Shown: piece by piece, positions 18,771 to 26,703 of the stretch
How the letters are laid out: the number at the start of each line of letters is the position of its first letter
Numbering within the stretch: the first letter of the stretch is position 1
Source of the DNA: Rhizobium sp. NRK18
GTDB taxonomy: Bacteria; Pseudomonadota; Alphaproteobacteria; Rhizobiales; Rhizobiaceae
Assembly: GCF_024385575.1 (NCBI RefSeq)
Contig: NZ_JANFMV010000001.1
Span: 3,935,681 to 3,999,680 of the forward strand
Direction: 5' to 3'
Length of the DNA: 64,000 bases
Program-made: the position numbers and the translations under genes
The notes under the pieces: model-generated
Database searches by the model: none
What the model saw: the letters and a program-made list of their open reading frames with translations, nothing else
Told to the model about the DNA's origin: nothing

Positions 18771-20329
18771 TAGCTTCTGTCTCCCAGATCGCAGGTTTCC
18801 AGGCCGTAGGGTGAAATGCCCGACACATCCATCTGGCTCGGCAGCGGATTGCCGGTCAGTGTCATGTCCGCGCCTTGCAAGCCGGCATCGGACTTCAGGA
18901 GAGCGGGAACGAAGCGCGCCAGTTCACCGTCGAAGAGGATCGGCATCTGGGCGCTGAAGTCGTTGCCGGTGAGCGCGACGGAGCGCACGGCGGCGCCGAA
19001 CAGGCCGGACTTGTTGCCGTCGAAGACATTGCTGCTGATCGACAGGTCGCCGGACATCGGTTGCTGGACGACAGAGACCGCCATGCCGTCATTGCCGACG
19101 AGATCGTTGCCGGAGATGGTCACGGAGGAGGTCTGCCTCAGCTTGACGCCGGACTGGCCATTGCGAAAGACGGTGTTGCCTTCAAGATCGGCGCAGACGG
19201 AACGCACCAGTCCGATACCGCCGCCCCGGTTTGCGGCGAGCAGATTGCCCTCAATGGTAAGTAATCGCGTACCGTTTGCTGCAAAGATGCCGCTGCCGGC
19301 ATTGTCGATGACGATATTGCTGCCAATTGTCGCTTCCGAGGTGCCGCCCTTGAGGCTGATACCATGCGACGTGCGGGTTCCGGAGATCAGATTGCTCGCG
19401 ATCCTGGCGCGTTCGACGTGATTGAGCTCGACCGCCGGTCCGGTCATCGCCCGGAAGGTGTTGCCCTGCAAGACAAGGTCCCTGGCGTTGCGGAAGGTCA
19501 GCGTTCCGGCATTGTCGAAGACGCTGCCGACGACATAGGAGCGGATCTTCGACGGGAAGATTGCGCCGCCGATCAGCGAAACGCCTTCCATGGCCGAGTA
19601 GCCGTCAAAGCCGAGGTTGGAGAAATGCGTGCCGCTGACCTGCATGCCGCCGGTAAGCGCCGTTGTGATGAACGGGCGGAATTTTTCCTGCCGGGCATTG
19701 CCGTTGCCAAGACCGGCGACGGTTGCGCCGTCGGCGCGCAGCAGGCCGGCATTGAACAGGAAGACGCCATTGGCATCGTCCAATCGCAGATTGTCGCCCG
19801 GCTCGAGCACGAGTTCGGCATCAGACCAGACGATGATCGGCCAGTGGGCGACAACCTTGCCGTCTTGCGCGACCAGGGCGCTTGGATCGACCTTTGCCCC
19901 GGCTGCCACCAGTTCCTTCAGGGTCATGCGTCCGCCCCGCACGAAGAGCGTCGGCGCCTCGCGGGAAGGAAGAGCCTGGCGCAGCTGCAGGTGATAGTTC
20001 GCACCCATCTGCATGCGGAGCTGGGCGAGGACGAAATCGACCTTGACGCTGTCGACCTCTCCAGCGCCGACCGCTTCGCCGAGCTTGAGGATCGGTGCGG
20101 CCTTCCTGCCCTGCAGGACGCCGAGCATGGCCGGCGTCATGGCGTAGGGTCCCTTGGCCATGTTGCCCACCTCGGCCGCCGGCAGCTCGCCGAGCTGCGC
20201 GACTGCCGCGATATTGGCGACCTGCCGCGACAGATCCTCCATGTGGCGGCGGTCGTCGGGACCGGCGGCATGGGAGGCCGTGGCGAGCAAGGCGCCGATC
20301 AGCGCGAGAACAGTGGGGCGGGCAATCAT
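18770..20329 (-). CDS. algG: AlgG-like right-handed beta-helix protein without the DPHD motif
   Basis: 519 residues (AlgG about 540). Signal peptide to about residue 22 (..ATASHAA). From about residue 170 the chain is a parallel beta-helix (PbH1 repeats: LVLQGNTFRAMTGPAVELN, ISGTRTSHGISLKGG, IVIDNAGSGIFAANGTR, LLAANRGGGIGLVRS, NTVFRNGQSGVKLRQTSS, NDLVGNDGMAVSVV). The GTRTSHGISLK block (317-327) matches AlgG GTRKKHGIIIS closely. The AlgG catalytic DPHD, about 16 residues before GTR, is here VELN (300-303). AlgG epimerises mannuronate to guluronate in the polymer and also protects it in the periplasm; here the second role could remain while epimerisation is lost. It could also be a binding or lyase-like helix protein. 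Confidence 0.75.
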   Translation of the reverse strand: MIARPTVLALIGALLATASHAAGPDDRRHMEDLSRQVANIAAVAQLGELPAAEVGNMAKGPYAMTPAMLGVLQGRKAAPILKLGEAVGAGEVDSVKVDFVLAQLRMQMGANYHLQLRQALPSREAPTLFVRGGRMTLKELVAAGAKVDPSALVAQDGKVVAHWPIIVWSDAELVLEPGDNLRLDDANGVFLFNAGLLRADGATVAGLGNGNARQEKFRPFITTALTGGMQVSGTHFSNLGFDGYSAMEGVSLIGGAIFPSKIRSYVVGSVFDNAGTLTFRNARDLVLQGNTFRAMTGPAVELNHVERARIASNLISGTRTSHGISLKGGTSEATIGSNIVIDNAGSGIFAANGTRLLTIEGNLLAANRGGGIGLVRSVCADLEGNTVFRNGQSGVKLRQTSSVTISGNDLVGNDGMAVSVVQQPMSGDLSISSNVFDGNKSGLFGAAVRSVALTGNDFSAQMPILFDGELARFVPALLKSDAGLQGADMTLTGNPLPSQMDVSGISPYGLETCDLGDRS

Positions 20330-20341
20330 ACCGGGCTCCCC

Positions 20342-21757
20342 TTACTCGCCGGCCATCTGCAGCGAAGCAGCCTGCGCCGCGACCGCTTCGACCGCGACAC
20401 TGCAGCAGACTTCGACAATCTGCATCGGCTCTTCCGGGCTGCAATAGATGACGCCGCTGGCGCCCATCGGAATTTCCAGCGTCTCCCCTGTCGAGAGCGG
20501 CTTGGTGCCGGCATCGCCCTTGAAGACGCCGCGGCCTTCGGCGATCGTCAGCATGCGGTGGGATTCCGGATCCTCGGAGAAGGTGATGGCGGTGCCGGGA
20601 CGCAGCGTCATCAGGCGAAGCTCGTAACCGGGGCCTTCCTGAATGCGGCGCACCTCGCCCCAAGTCATCTGGTTGCGGGCGTGCTGCATGAGTTCGCGCC
20701 GCTTGATCGCCTCCAGCTGCTTGACCACCTGTTTGACCTGCTGAGCCTTGTCATGGGACGTGACCAGCAACGCGTCGTCGGTATCGACGACGACGACATT
20801 GTCCATGCCGACGACGGCGATCAGCTTGTCAGACGCGCGGATGTAGGAATTGCGGGAATCGATGCACACCACATCGCCGCTGATGACATTGCCGTCCTCG
20901 TTCTTGTCGGCAATCTGGTGCAGTGCGCTCCAGGCGCCGACATCGTTCCAGCGCACGGCGAGCGGGGCAACGACGGTCAGCGGCGACTGCTCGAAGATGA
21001 TCGATTCCGTCGGCTGGTTGGTGGCCGCGGAGAAGGAGTCCGCGTCGAGGAAGATGGCGTGGTCCGTCTCTTCGGCCAATGCCAGCGAGGCGCGAACGGC
21101 GGCGAGAGTCGCCGGATCGAGGCGCTGGAACTCCGAGATCAGCACATCGGCGCGAAACAGGCTGATGCCCGAGGACCACAACGCATTTCGCGACGCAATC
21201 AGCCGGCTCGCCACATCGAAGGGCGGCTTCTCGACGAAGCTCGCAACGCTGCGGGCGCCGGGCACATCCTCAAGGAGGCCGCCATCGACGATGTAGCCGT
21301 ATCCGGTTTCCGGATATTCCGGCTGCACACCGAAGAGAACGATGCGGCCGCTCTGGGCAGCGGGCCGCATGGCCAGAACGCATGCGGCCAGATCACCGCG
21401 GACAATGTGGTCGGACGGCAGGACGCACATCAGCGCGTCCGGCTGGGTTTCGGCCAGTGTCAGGGCGGTTGCCAGAACCGCGGGACCGGTGTTGCGTGAC
21501 AGGGGTTCGGCGATGATCTTCGCCGGGCAATTCAGCTCGTGCAGCTGCTGGAGAACCGTGCCGACATGGGCGCTGCTGACGGCGACGATCGGATCGCTGA
21601 AGCCGGGCTGACGCTGGCGTTCGATCGTGGCGTGGAAGAATGTGCGGCCGGTGGTGCCCTCGATCCGCTGGAACTGCTTGGGGTGCTCGGTCCGTGACAG
21701 CGGCCATAGCCGTGTGCCGACACCGCCGCAAAGGATCAATGGGTGAATGGTCTGCAT
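20342..21757 (-). CDS. manC: Mannose-1-phosphate guanylyltransferase (AlgA/ManC), degenerate isomerase half
   Basis: Makes GDP-mannose, the AlgD substrate. 471 residues. Nucleotidyltransferase domain with LCGGVGTRLWPLSRTEHPKQ (residues 9-28), LPSDHIV near 116, and FVEKP near 173. The C-terminal cupin domain (about 355-471) should, in type II bifunctional enzymes, hold the phosphomannose isomerase site with a QxHxHRxExW metal motif. Here the stretch after RPGTAITFSEDPESHRMLTIAEGRG has no such pattern, only one His. The isomerase step therefore probably comes from another gene. Placed between alg44 (63 bases upstream) and the algG-like gene; in Pseudomonas algA is last in the operon. Confidence 0.88.
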   Translation of the reverse strand: MQTIHPLILCGGVGTRLWPLSRTEHPKQFQRIEGTTGRTFFHATIERQRQPGFSDPIVAVSSAHVGTVLQQLHELNCPAKIIAEPLSRNTGPAVLATALTLAETQPDALMCVLPSDHIVRGDLAACVLAMRPAAQSGRIVLFGVQPEYPETGYGYIVDGGLLEDVPGARSVASFVEKPPFDVASRLIASRNALWSSGISLFRADVLISEFQRLDPATLAAVRASLALAEETDHAIFLDADSFSAATNQPTESIIFEQSPLTVVAPLAVRWNDVGAWSALHQIADKNEDGNVISGDVVCIDSRNSYIRASDKLIAVVGMDNVVVVDTDDALLVTSHDKAQQVKQVVKQLEAIKRRELMQHARNQMTWGEVRRIQEGPGYELRLMTLRPGTAITFSEDPESHRMLTIAEGRGVFKGDAGTKPLSTGETLEIPMGASGVIYCSPEEPMQIVEVCCSVAVEAVAAQAASLQMAGE

Positions 21758-21820
21758 CGTCTTCTCCTGTTCATTTGGCTTCGGGTCCGATCCGGCGATG
21801 GAGATCCACCGCCCGGGAAA

Positions 21821-22942
21821 TCAGACCTGGCCGGGGATCTGGTTGATGAGCCGGGTGACCCTGTTCTTCAGTTTCATGGCGGTGGCATTTACGACGCGGA
21901 TCGAGACGGGCGTTCCGAGCGCTTCATCGGCAATCGGTGCATCCGGCACGAGGCGGACGTCAACTTCATGCTCGCGACCTGTGGGGCGGAAGGCGTCCGG
22001 GGCATCGGCCGGCTTGGCGTAGAACACGCGACCATCCGAGAAGTGCAGTTCGGCGAGCGAACCGTTGATCAGCATCTTGGCCAGATCCGGAGACATGGTC
22101 GCCTCCACCACCGGCTCGACGTTGCCGCTGACGGCTTCAACCACCGGATCGCCGGCGAGAACGGTGGCGCCCTCCGCGATCTTGCCCGGCAGGACCTTGC
22201 AGTCGCAGGGCATGGTGACATTCAGCGTGTCGCCGGAATTCGACCGCAGCGAGTAGACGACGTCGCCCTTGGCGGCCGCCGTGTTGAGGTAGGAAATCTG
22301 GCCGCTCGCCACGGCGCGCAGGACTTCGCCGTTGCCAGCGACCATGCCGAGCTGCGGCACCTCGTGCGAGAAGATGCGGGTGTAGGCGAGATTGGCGACA
22401 ATCCCGGCCAGCGCCAGGGTGAGGACGGATGTGGCGAGGAAGCGGGCGAACCGGCGCGCGCCGCCACCGATACCAGACGCCGCCGCACCCTTCCTGGCTT
22501 CCTGACCGGATGCCTTGTCGCGCAGGCCGATAATCCGGTCGACCGACATGATGTCGCCGGCGATGTAGGAGTTCAGGAGGTAACGTAGCGCCGGAAGATG
22601 ATCGCCGGTAGGGTGGGTGAAATCGAGGCGCATTTCGCCGGTTTCGCTCTGGGCCCTGGCGATGCGGGCCTCGACAGGCAAGGTGATCGCGTAGCCGCTG
22701 AAATCGAAACGCAGGACGGCGAGGCGCTTCTGGCCATCCAGTTCAGGTCCGGACAGGCCGGCGACATGCGCGTTCACCAGCGAAATGCTGGAGCCCGTAT
22801 ATTGCCGCCCGTCGATGATGGCGCGGAAAGGAATGCGTACGGACGGGTGTTCGCTGCCATTGTCGAGCGGCATCGGGCTGAAGCCCGGTTCAACGTCGGA
22901 CTGCACGGAAATACCTTTGGGAGCAGTATTTTCAATATCCAT
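21821..22942 (-). CDS. alg44: Alg44-like PilZ-domain co-polymerase
   Basis: Inner-membrane partner of Alg8 that senses cyclic di-GMP. 373 residues (family about 390). N-terminal cytoplasmic PilZ domain: the RxxxR motif is present as R36-IPF-R40; the second motif, usually D/NxSxxG, reads SISLVN (52-57), keeping only the serine. One membrane segment (FLATSVLTLALAGIVANLAYT, about 178-198 by hydrophobicity). The periplasmic part is a membrane-fusion/HlyD-like barrel (GEVLRAVASGQISYLNTAAAKGD...). Ends IPGQV. Spacing to alg8 is 19 bases. Loss of part of the PilZ motif may weaken or alter ligand binding. Confidence 0.85.
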   Translation of the reverse strand: MDIENTAPKGISVQSDVEPGFSPMPLDNGSEHPSVRIPFRAIIDGRQYTGSSISLVNAHVAGLSGPELDGQKRLAVLRFDFSGYAITLPVEARIARAQSETGEMRLDFTHPTGDHLPALRYLLNSYIAGDIMSVDRIIGLRDKASGQEARKGAAASGIGGGARRFARFLATSVLTLALAGIVANLAYTRIFSHEVPQLGMVAGNGEVLRAVASGQISYLNTAAAKGDVVYSLRSNSGDTLNVTMPCDCKVLPGKIAEGATVLAGDPVVEAVSGNVEPVVEATMSPDLAKMLINGSLAELHFSDGRVFYAKPADAPDAFRPTGREHEVDVRLVPDAPIADEALGTPVSIRVVNATAMKLKNRVTRLINQIPGQV

Positions 22943-22961
22943 TGTCGACTATCCTTTCGTG

Positions 22962-24443
22962 TCAGATGAGGCCGCCGATATAGGCGATGCCGAGGACCAG
23001 CCAGCCAACGGCCAGCGCATGCATGTGAGTGGAGCCTGCCGCCCGCCAACGCTGGGCGATGCCCTGCGCGGCGCCGCGTCCTTCGGTCGTCTGACGGGTC
23101 CATTTCTGCCGATCGAGGCGGAAGAGAACGAAGCTCTTGATGAAGGCGCCGCCGATCTGGCTGAAGTAGAGAAGGAAGGGGTAGCTGATCGGGAAGCTGC
23201 GGCCGCGGGCACCCATGATGATGGTGCAGGCGACATATCGCGTCAGCATGACCCACGAGAGATAGACCGGGAGGATCCAGGCGCTGACGAAAACGGCGGC
23301 GAGCAGGACGCTGGCGGGACCGGCAAGCGTCGTCCAGATCGACACGGCCTGGTCAAGGATCGACCACCAGGTGAAGGAACCGATGCGCGACGGGCCGAGC
23401 CTCAGCGCGCGACCGTTGGTGCGTAGCATGTTGCCGAACCAGCGGATCATCAGCACGCCGGCGGACTGGAAGAAGCCCGGCTTCGGCTGGGTTTCGATCG
23501 CCGTCGTCAGAAGGTCAGGCAGGTAGAGCATCTTGTAGCCGCGCTTCAGAAGCCAGAACCATGTCGACTTGTCGTCGCCGGTCAGGAACTGCACCCTGCC
23601 GAGGCGCCAGTGGTCGATGTAGTCGTTGCGGACCATGTCGATGAAGCCGGTCTCGGTGGCGAGGCTGGCGCGGAAGACGGACATGCGGCCGGTCAGCGTC
23701 AGCACCCGCTCGCTGAGCGACATTGACGACATCATGACGTGACGCTGGGCGAAGCGAAGCTCGAACCAGTCACGGAAAAGCCGGCTGCCCTGGGTTTCGC
23801 TTCTTTCATCCGTCGTCACGGCACCGACCGCCGGATCGGTGAAGAAAGGGATGGAGCGATCGACGACGTCGACGGGAACGCAACTGTCGCCATCGACGAG
23901 GAGGATCACGTCGTCGCGGCCGGGATTGAGGGCGGCGATGGAGCGCAGCGACGTGGCCAGCGCATCGCGCTTGCCGGTGCCGGGGATCTTGTCGATCTGC
24001 AGATGCACGGCCGGTGCGCCCGCACCCTGTTCTGCCATGACCGAGGTCATGACCTGGCGGATCAGCCGGCGGTCCGATTCATCGACGATGGAGGCGATGA
24101 CTGATGCTCCGCCTTTCGCCCGATACGCGGCCTCGAAGACGCTGCGGTAGACGCGGGCGGAGATTTCGGCGGGAATCTTGTAGGTGGTAACGAGGAAGAA
24201 GGCGTGGTTGCGCTTGCCGCGCCGCTGATATTCCGCCTCTGCCGCCGCCCGTCGGCGGGGATAGGCGACCTTCTGGTAGTACATCGCGCGAACGATGTTG
24301 GTGGCTGCCCAGCCATATCGCCACAGGCCGATCGTTCCGACGGTGATCAGCGCGCCCGAATAATTGTCGAACGGCGAATTCGGGACGCAAAGCGCAAGGG
24401 CTGCGATCGCCAGCAGATAGAGGATGTGGCCGGGCAGTGTCAT
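22962..24443 (-). CDS. alg8: Alginate polymerase Alg8 (GT2 family)
   Basis: Inner-membrane processive glycosyltransferase joining mannuronate from GDP-mannuronate. 493 residues, the same as Pseudomonas Alg8. Two N-terminal membrane segments, GT2 domain with LLVDGDSCVP (Asp184, Asp186), LTGDDKSTWFW (Asp290-Asp291), and the QxxRW-like LMIRWFGNMLRTN (Arg334-Trp335), then 3-4 C-terminal membrane segments. The block TGRMSVFRASLATETGF is typical of Alg8 rather than cellulose or hyaluronan synthases. Starts 11 bases after the algD stop. Every expected catalytic residue is present. Confidence 0.93.
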   Translation of the reverse strand: MTLPGHILYLLAIAALALCVPNSPFDNYSGALITVGTIGLWRYGWAATNIVRAMYYQKVAYPRRRAAAEAEYQRRGKRNHAFFLVTTYKIPAEISARVYRSVFEAAYRAKGGASVIASIVDESDRRLIRQVMTSVMAEQGAGAPAVHLQIDKIPGTGKRDALATSLRSIAALNPGRDDVILLVDGDSCVPVDVVDRSIPFFTDPAVGAVTTDERSETQGSRLFRDWFELRFAQRHVMMSSMSLSERVLTLTGRMSVFRASLATETGFIDMVRNDYIDHWRLGRVQFLTGDDKSTWFWLLKRGYKMLYLPDLLTTAIETQPKPGFFQSAGVLMIRWFGNMLRTNGRALRLGPSRIGSFTWWSILDQAVSIWTTLAGPASVLLAAVFVSAWILPVYLSWVMLTRYVACTIIMGARGRSFPISYPFLLYFSQIGGAFIKSFVLFRLDRQKWTRQTTEGRGAAQGIAQRWRAAGSTHMHALAVGWLVLGIAYIGGLI

Positions 24444-24454
24444 TGTCGCGCCCC

Positions 24455-25774
24455 TTACCAGCAGATGCCCTGATAGGTGCCGTGCGAGCGCATCTCGGGG
24501 CGGATGCGCAGAAGATCCACCATCGGCACGTTCAGCGAGTGTTCCATGAGGAGCGGCATCGCCTCCTCGTAGTGATTGCCGACGAGGATGATATCGGCGC
24601 CCTTGATGAGATCGCCGACATCGGCAACCAGGCGGCTCGAGAGGTCGTTAACCGCGTCATTGCCGCGGCCGGCGCCGCTCATGCCTTCGCTGAAGGCCGT
24701 CTGCACGAAGGGATCGTAGATCTTCAGGTCGTAACCCTTGTCAATCAGCCGTCCGGCAAGCTTGGCGAGCGGGCTTTCGCGCAGATCGTCGGTGCCGGTC
24801 TTGAAGCTGATGCCGACCATGCCGATCGTCTGGCCACCAAGCTCGGATACCATCGTTTCGGCACGCGCGATCTGCGCCTGGTTGGCCTCCAGCACGGCAT
24901 CGAGGAGGTGCGAGCTGACATGCTTTTCAGACGCGAGATGGCGCAGGGCGCGAACATCCTTCGGCAGGCAGGAGCCACCGAACGCGAAACCGGGACGCAT
25001 GAAGTAAGGCGAAATGTTCACCTTCAGGTCCGAGCAGAGGATCTTCATGACCAGCTGGCCGTCGACGCCGGACGCCTTGGCGATGTTACCGATCTCGTTT
25101 GCGAAGGTGACCTTCACGGCACGCCAGGAATTGCTGGTGTACTTGATCATTTCCGCCGTCGCGAGGCTGACGGAATGGCACTCGCAGGGCAGCTTGGCGT
25201 TGATCTCGTGGAGAATTTCGTCCGTCTTCTTGTCGAGCGTGCCGAAGACGATCAGGCCAGGGTCGTAATTGTCGGCAATCGCCGTGCTTTCCCGCAGGAA
25301 TTCCGGATAGTAGCCGACACCGAAGTCGGATCCCGCCTTCAGGCCCGAGGCCGCTTCGAGCGCGGGGACGCAGACGGTGTCCATGGTGCCGGGAACGATG
25401 GTCGACCGGATCACGACCGAATGGAATGCACCCTTGGCCGCGATCGCGGCGCCGATCATTTCGCATGCCGACACCACATAGGTGAGACCGACGGATCCAT
25501 CCGCGGCGCTCGGCGTTCCCACACAGACGAAGGAGATATCGGTGTCAGCCACCGCTTCGGCCGTGTCAGTGGTCGCCGTCAGCCGCCCTTCAGCGACCGC
25601 CTTCTCTATCATCTCGCCGAGCCCGCGCTCGACGATCGGCGTCCTACCGGAATTGATGGCCCTCACCTTTTCGGGATCCACGTCGCACGCCACGACCTGA
25701 TGGCCGTCATTGGCTAGGCATGCCGCCGACACCGCACCGACATAACCGATTCCGAACACGCTTATTCTGGCCAT
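24455..25774 (-). CDS. algD: GDP-mannose 6-dehydrogenase AlgD
   Basis: Oxidises GDP-mannose to GDP-mannuronate with two NAD, the committed alginate step. 439 residues (Pseudomonas 436). NAD fold ISVFGIGYVGAVSAACLA at the N-terminus; active-site Cys269 in AFGGSCLPKDVRAL; VKVTFANEIGNIAKASGVDG and FKTGTDDLRESPLAKLA match AlgD strongly, and the end GICW is the AlgD C-terminus. UDP-glucose dehydrogenases share the fold but not these blocks. ATG 25774 is preferred (GAGAGG nine bases upstream); an ATG two codons earlier is possible. First gene of the 12-gene operon, with a leader of about 190-260 bases. Confidence 0.95.
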   Translation of the reverse strand: MARISVFGIGYVGAVSAACLANDGHQVVACDVDPEKVRAINSGRTPIVERGLGEMIEKAVAEGRLTATTDTAEAVADTDISFVCVGTPSAADGSVGLTYVVSACEMIGAAIAAKGAFHSVVIRSTIVPGTMDTVCVPALEAASGLKAGSDFGVGYYPEFLRESTAIADNYDPGLIVFGTLDKKTDEILHEINAKLPCECHSVSLATAEMIKYTSNSWRAVKVTFANEIGNIAKASGVDGQLVMKILCSDLKVNISPYFMRPGFAFGGSCLPKDVRALRHLASEKHVSSHLLDAVLEANQAQIARAETMVSELGGQTIGMVGISFKTGTDDLRESPLAKLAGRLIDKGYDLKIYDPFVQTAFSEGMSGAGRGNDAVNDLSSRLVADVGDLIKGADIILVGNHYEEAMPLLMEHSLNVPMVDLLRIRPEMRSHGTYQGICW

Positions 25775-25931
25775 CGCCATCCACCTCTCAGCTGCTGCGG
25801 ACGCTATCGAGGCGCCGCGCATCTTGGTTAACAGAGCTTCAGTCTGCTCTTAGATAAGCGCCTCGATTTGTAGGGAGGAAGTCAGGAATAGCTTGATGCT
25901 TGTCAGGAAAACCCGAAATTTTTTGACGATA

Positions 25932-25963
25932 ATTAGGCAAAAAAATCAATCATTTAGCCTAAT
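25932..25963. promoter_or_regulatory. Inverted repeat ATTAGGC-N18-GCCTAAT in the algD leader
   Basis: ATTAGGC at 25932-25938 and GCCTAAT at 25957-25963 form a perfect 7-base dyad with an 18-base AT-rich spacer, about 25 bases centre to centre. It is in an unusually AT-rich island (about 25900-25970) in an otherwise GC-rich window, which fits a protein-binding control site. It has no T-run after it on either strand and so is not a terminator. Confidence 0.4.
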
Positions 25964-25971
25964 AATTGTGC

Positions 25972-25997
25972 AACGCAAAATGGCCACTGTCGGTTCG
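25972..25997 (-). promoter_or_regulatory. Candidate ECF-type promoter of the alg operon
   Basis: On the minus strand CGAAC (25997-25993), 17 bases, then CGTT (25975-25972). This differs by one base from the GGAAC-N16/17-CGTT promoter of the alphaproteobacterial general stress sigma EcfG. It would start transcription near 25965, at the edge of the inverted repeat, and about 190 bases upstream of algD. In Pseudomonas algD is also driven by an ECF sigma (AlgU). One mismatch leaves room for chance. Confidence 0.35.
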
Positions 25998-26037
25998 TGA
26001 CCGTCAGCGGCGTCGCTATGTGTCGGAATGCTTTTGG

Positions 26038-26703
26038 TTAACCCAGCCAGCCGTTCCTGATGGCGTATTGCACAATTTCAGAGCGGCTCGACAATGAGAG
26101 CTTCTTGACCGCCCTGGACTTGTAGGTCTCAACCGTCTTCTGGCTGAGGCTGATATCGGCCGCAATTTCCTTGGTCGCCAGCCCCATCGCCACATATCGC
26201 AGGACCGCTTCTTCCCGGTCGGTCAACGGACCGCGTGGAGAACTGGCCGCCACGGCCTCCGTCAACCCGGTGCTCTCTGCACGATAGGTGATCGGCTCGG
26301 CCACTTCGGGCGGCTCAAGCAGCCCTCCGTGACCGAGGACGTTTATGGCTTTCAGGATTTTCTGGACCGACGCGGTCTTGGGCAGAACCCCGGCATAGCC
26401 GAGCTTCATGTAGTGGCGTGACGAATGCGGGTCCATTGCCGAGCAATAGGCGAGCGCACGCGTCTGAACACAGGCGTCCCTGACGGCGTCAAGGCCATCG
26501 GGAACGGATCGTTCGAGAAACTCGGGATCCGTCACGAGCACGTCGGGACGCAACCTTGTTACCTGGATCGATATGTCATCGATCGTGTCAAACGGCCTTA
26601 CGGCCCTCAAGTTCTTGGTTGAGTTGAGGAGTGATGCCAACCCGTCCGCCAAGACCGGGTTTTCGTCCAAAATCAACACACGAATGAATTCGGAATTATC
26701 CAT
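26038..26703 (-). CDS. NarL/FixJ-type response regulator (LuxR HTH) upstream of the alg operon
   Basis: 221 residues from ATG 26703 (AGAGGGAAT six bases ahead). Receiver domain: LILDEN acidic pair near residue 11, PDVLVTDPEF with the likely phospho-acceptor Asp near 59, LPKTAS with the switch lysine near 108. C-terminal LuxR helix-turn-helix: LTDREEAVLRYVAMGLATKE (about 163-182) and SLSQKTVETYKSRAVKKL. No sensor kinase gene is adjacent. It is in the same direction as algD, 263 bases upstream of it, and is the only regulator next to the alg operon, so control of algD is the natural guess. Confidence 0.87.
   Translation of the reverse strand: MDNSEFIRVLILDENPVLADGLASLLNSTKNLRAVRPFDTIDDISIQVTRLRPDVLVTDPEFLERSVPDGLDAVRDACVQTRALAYCSAMDPHSSRHYMKLGYAGVLPKTASVQKILKAINVLGHGGLLEPPEVAEPITYRAESTGLTEAVAASSPRGPLTDREEAVLRYVAMGLATKEIAADISLSQKTVETYKSRAVKKLSLSSRSEIVQYAIRNGWLG

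Noticed and set aside
19364..21499. 711-codon open frame antisense to the algG-like and manC genes
   Set aside because: High-GC third-position shadow of two well-supported genes; low-complexity R/D/G/A-rich product, no ribosome site and no recognisable domain.
9478..25774. Cellulose or other acetylated glucan locus (bcs/wss type)
   Set aside because: AlgI and AlgJ-like proteins occur there too, but AlgD, Alg8-type polymerase, Alg44, AlgF and AlgX have no place in a cellulose locus, and no BcsA, BcsB or BcsC is present.
25932..25963. Terminator of the response-regulator gene
   Set aside because: The dyad has an 18-base loop and no T-run after either arm; an operator is the better reading.
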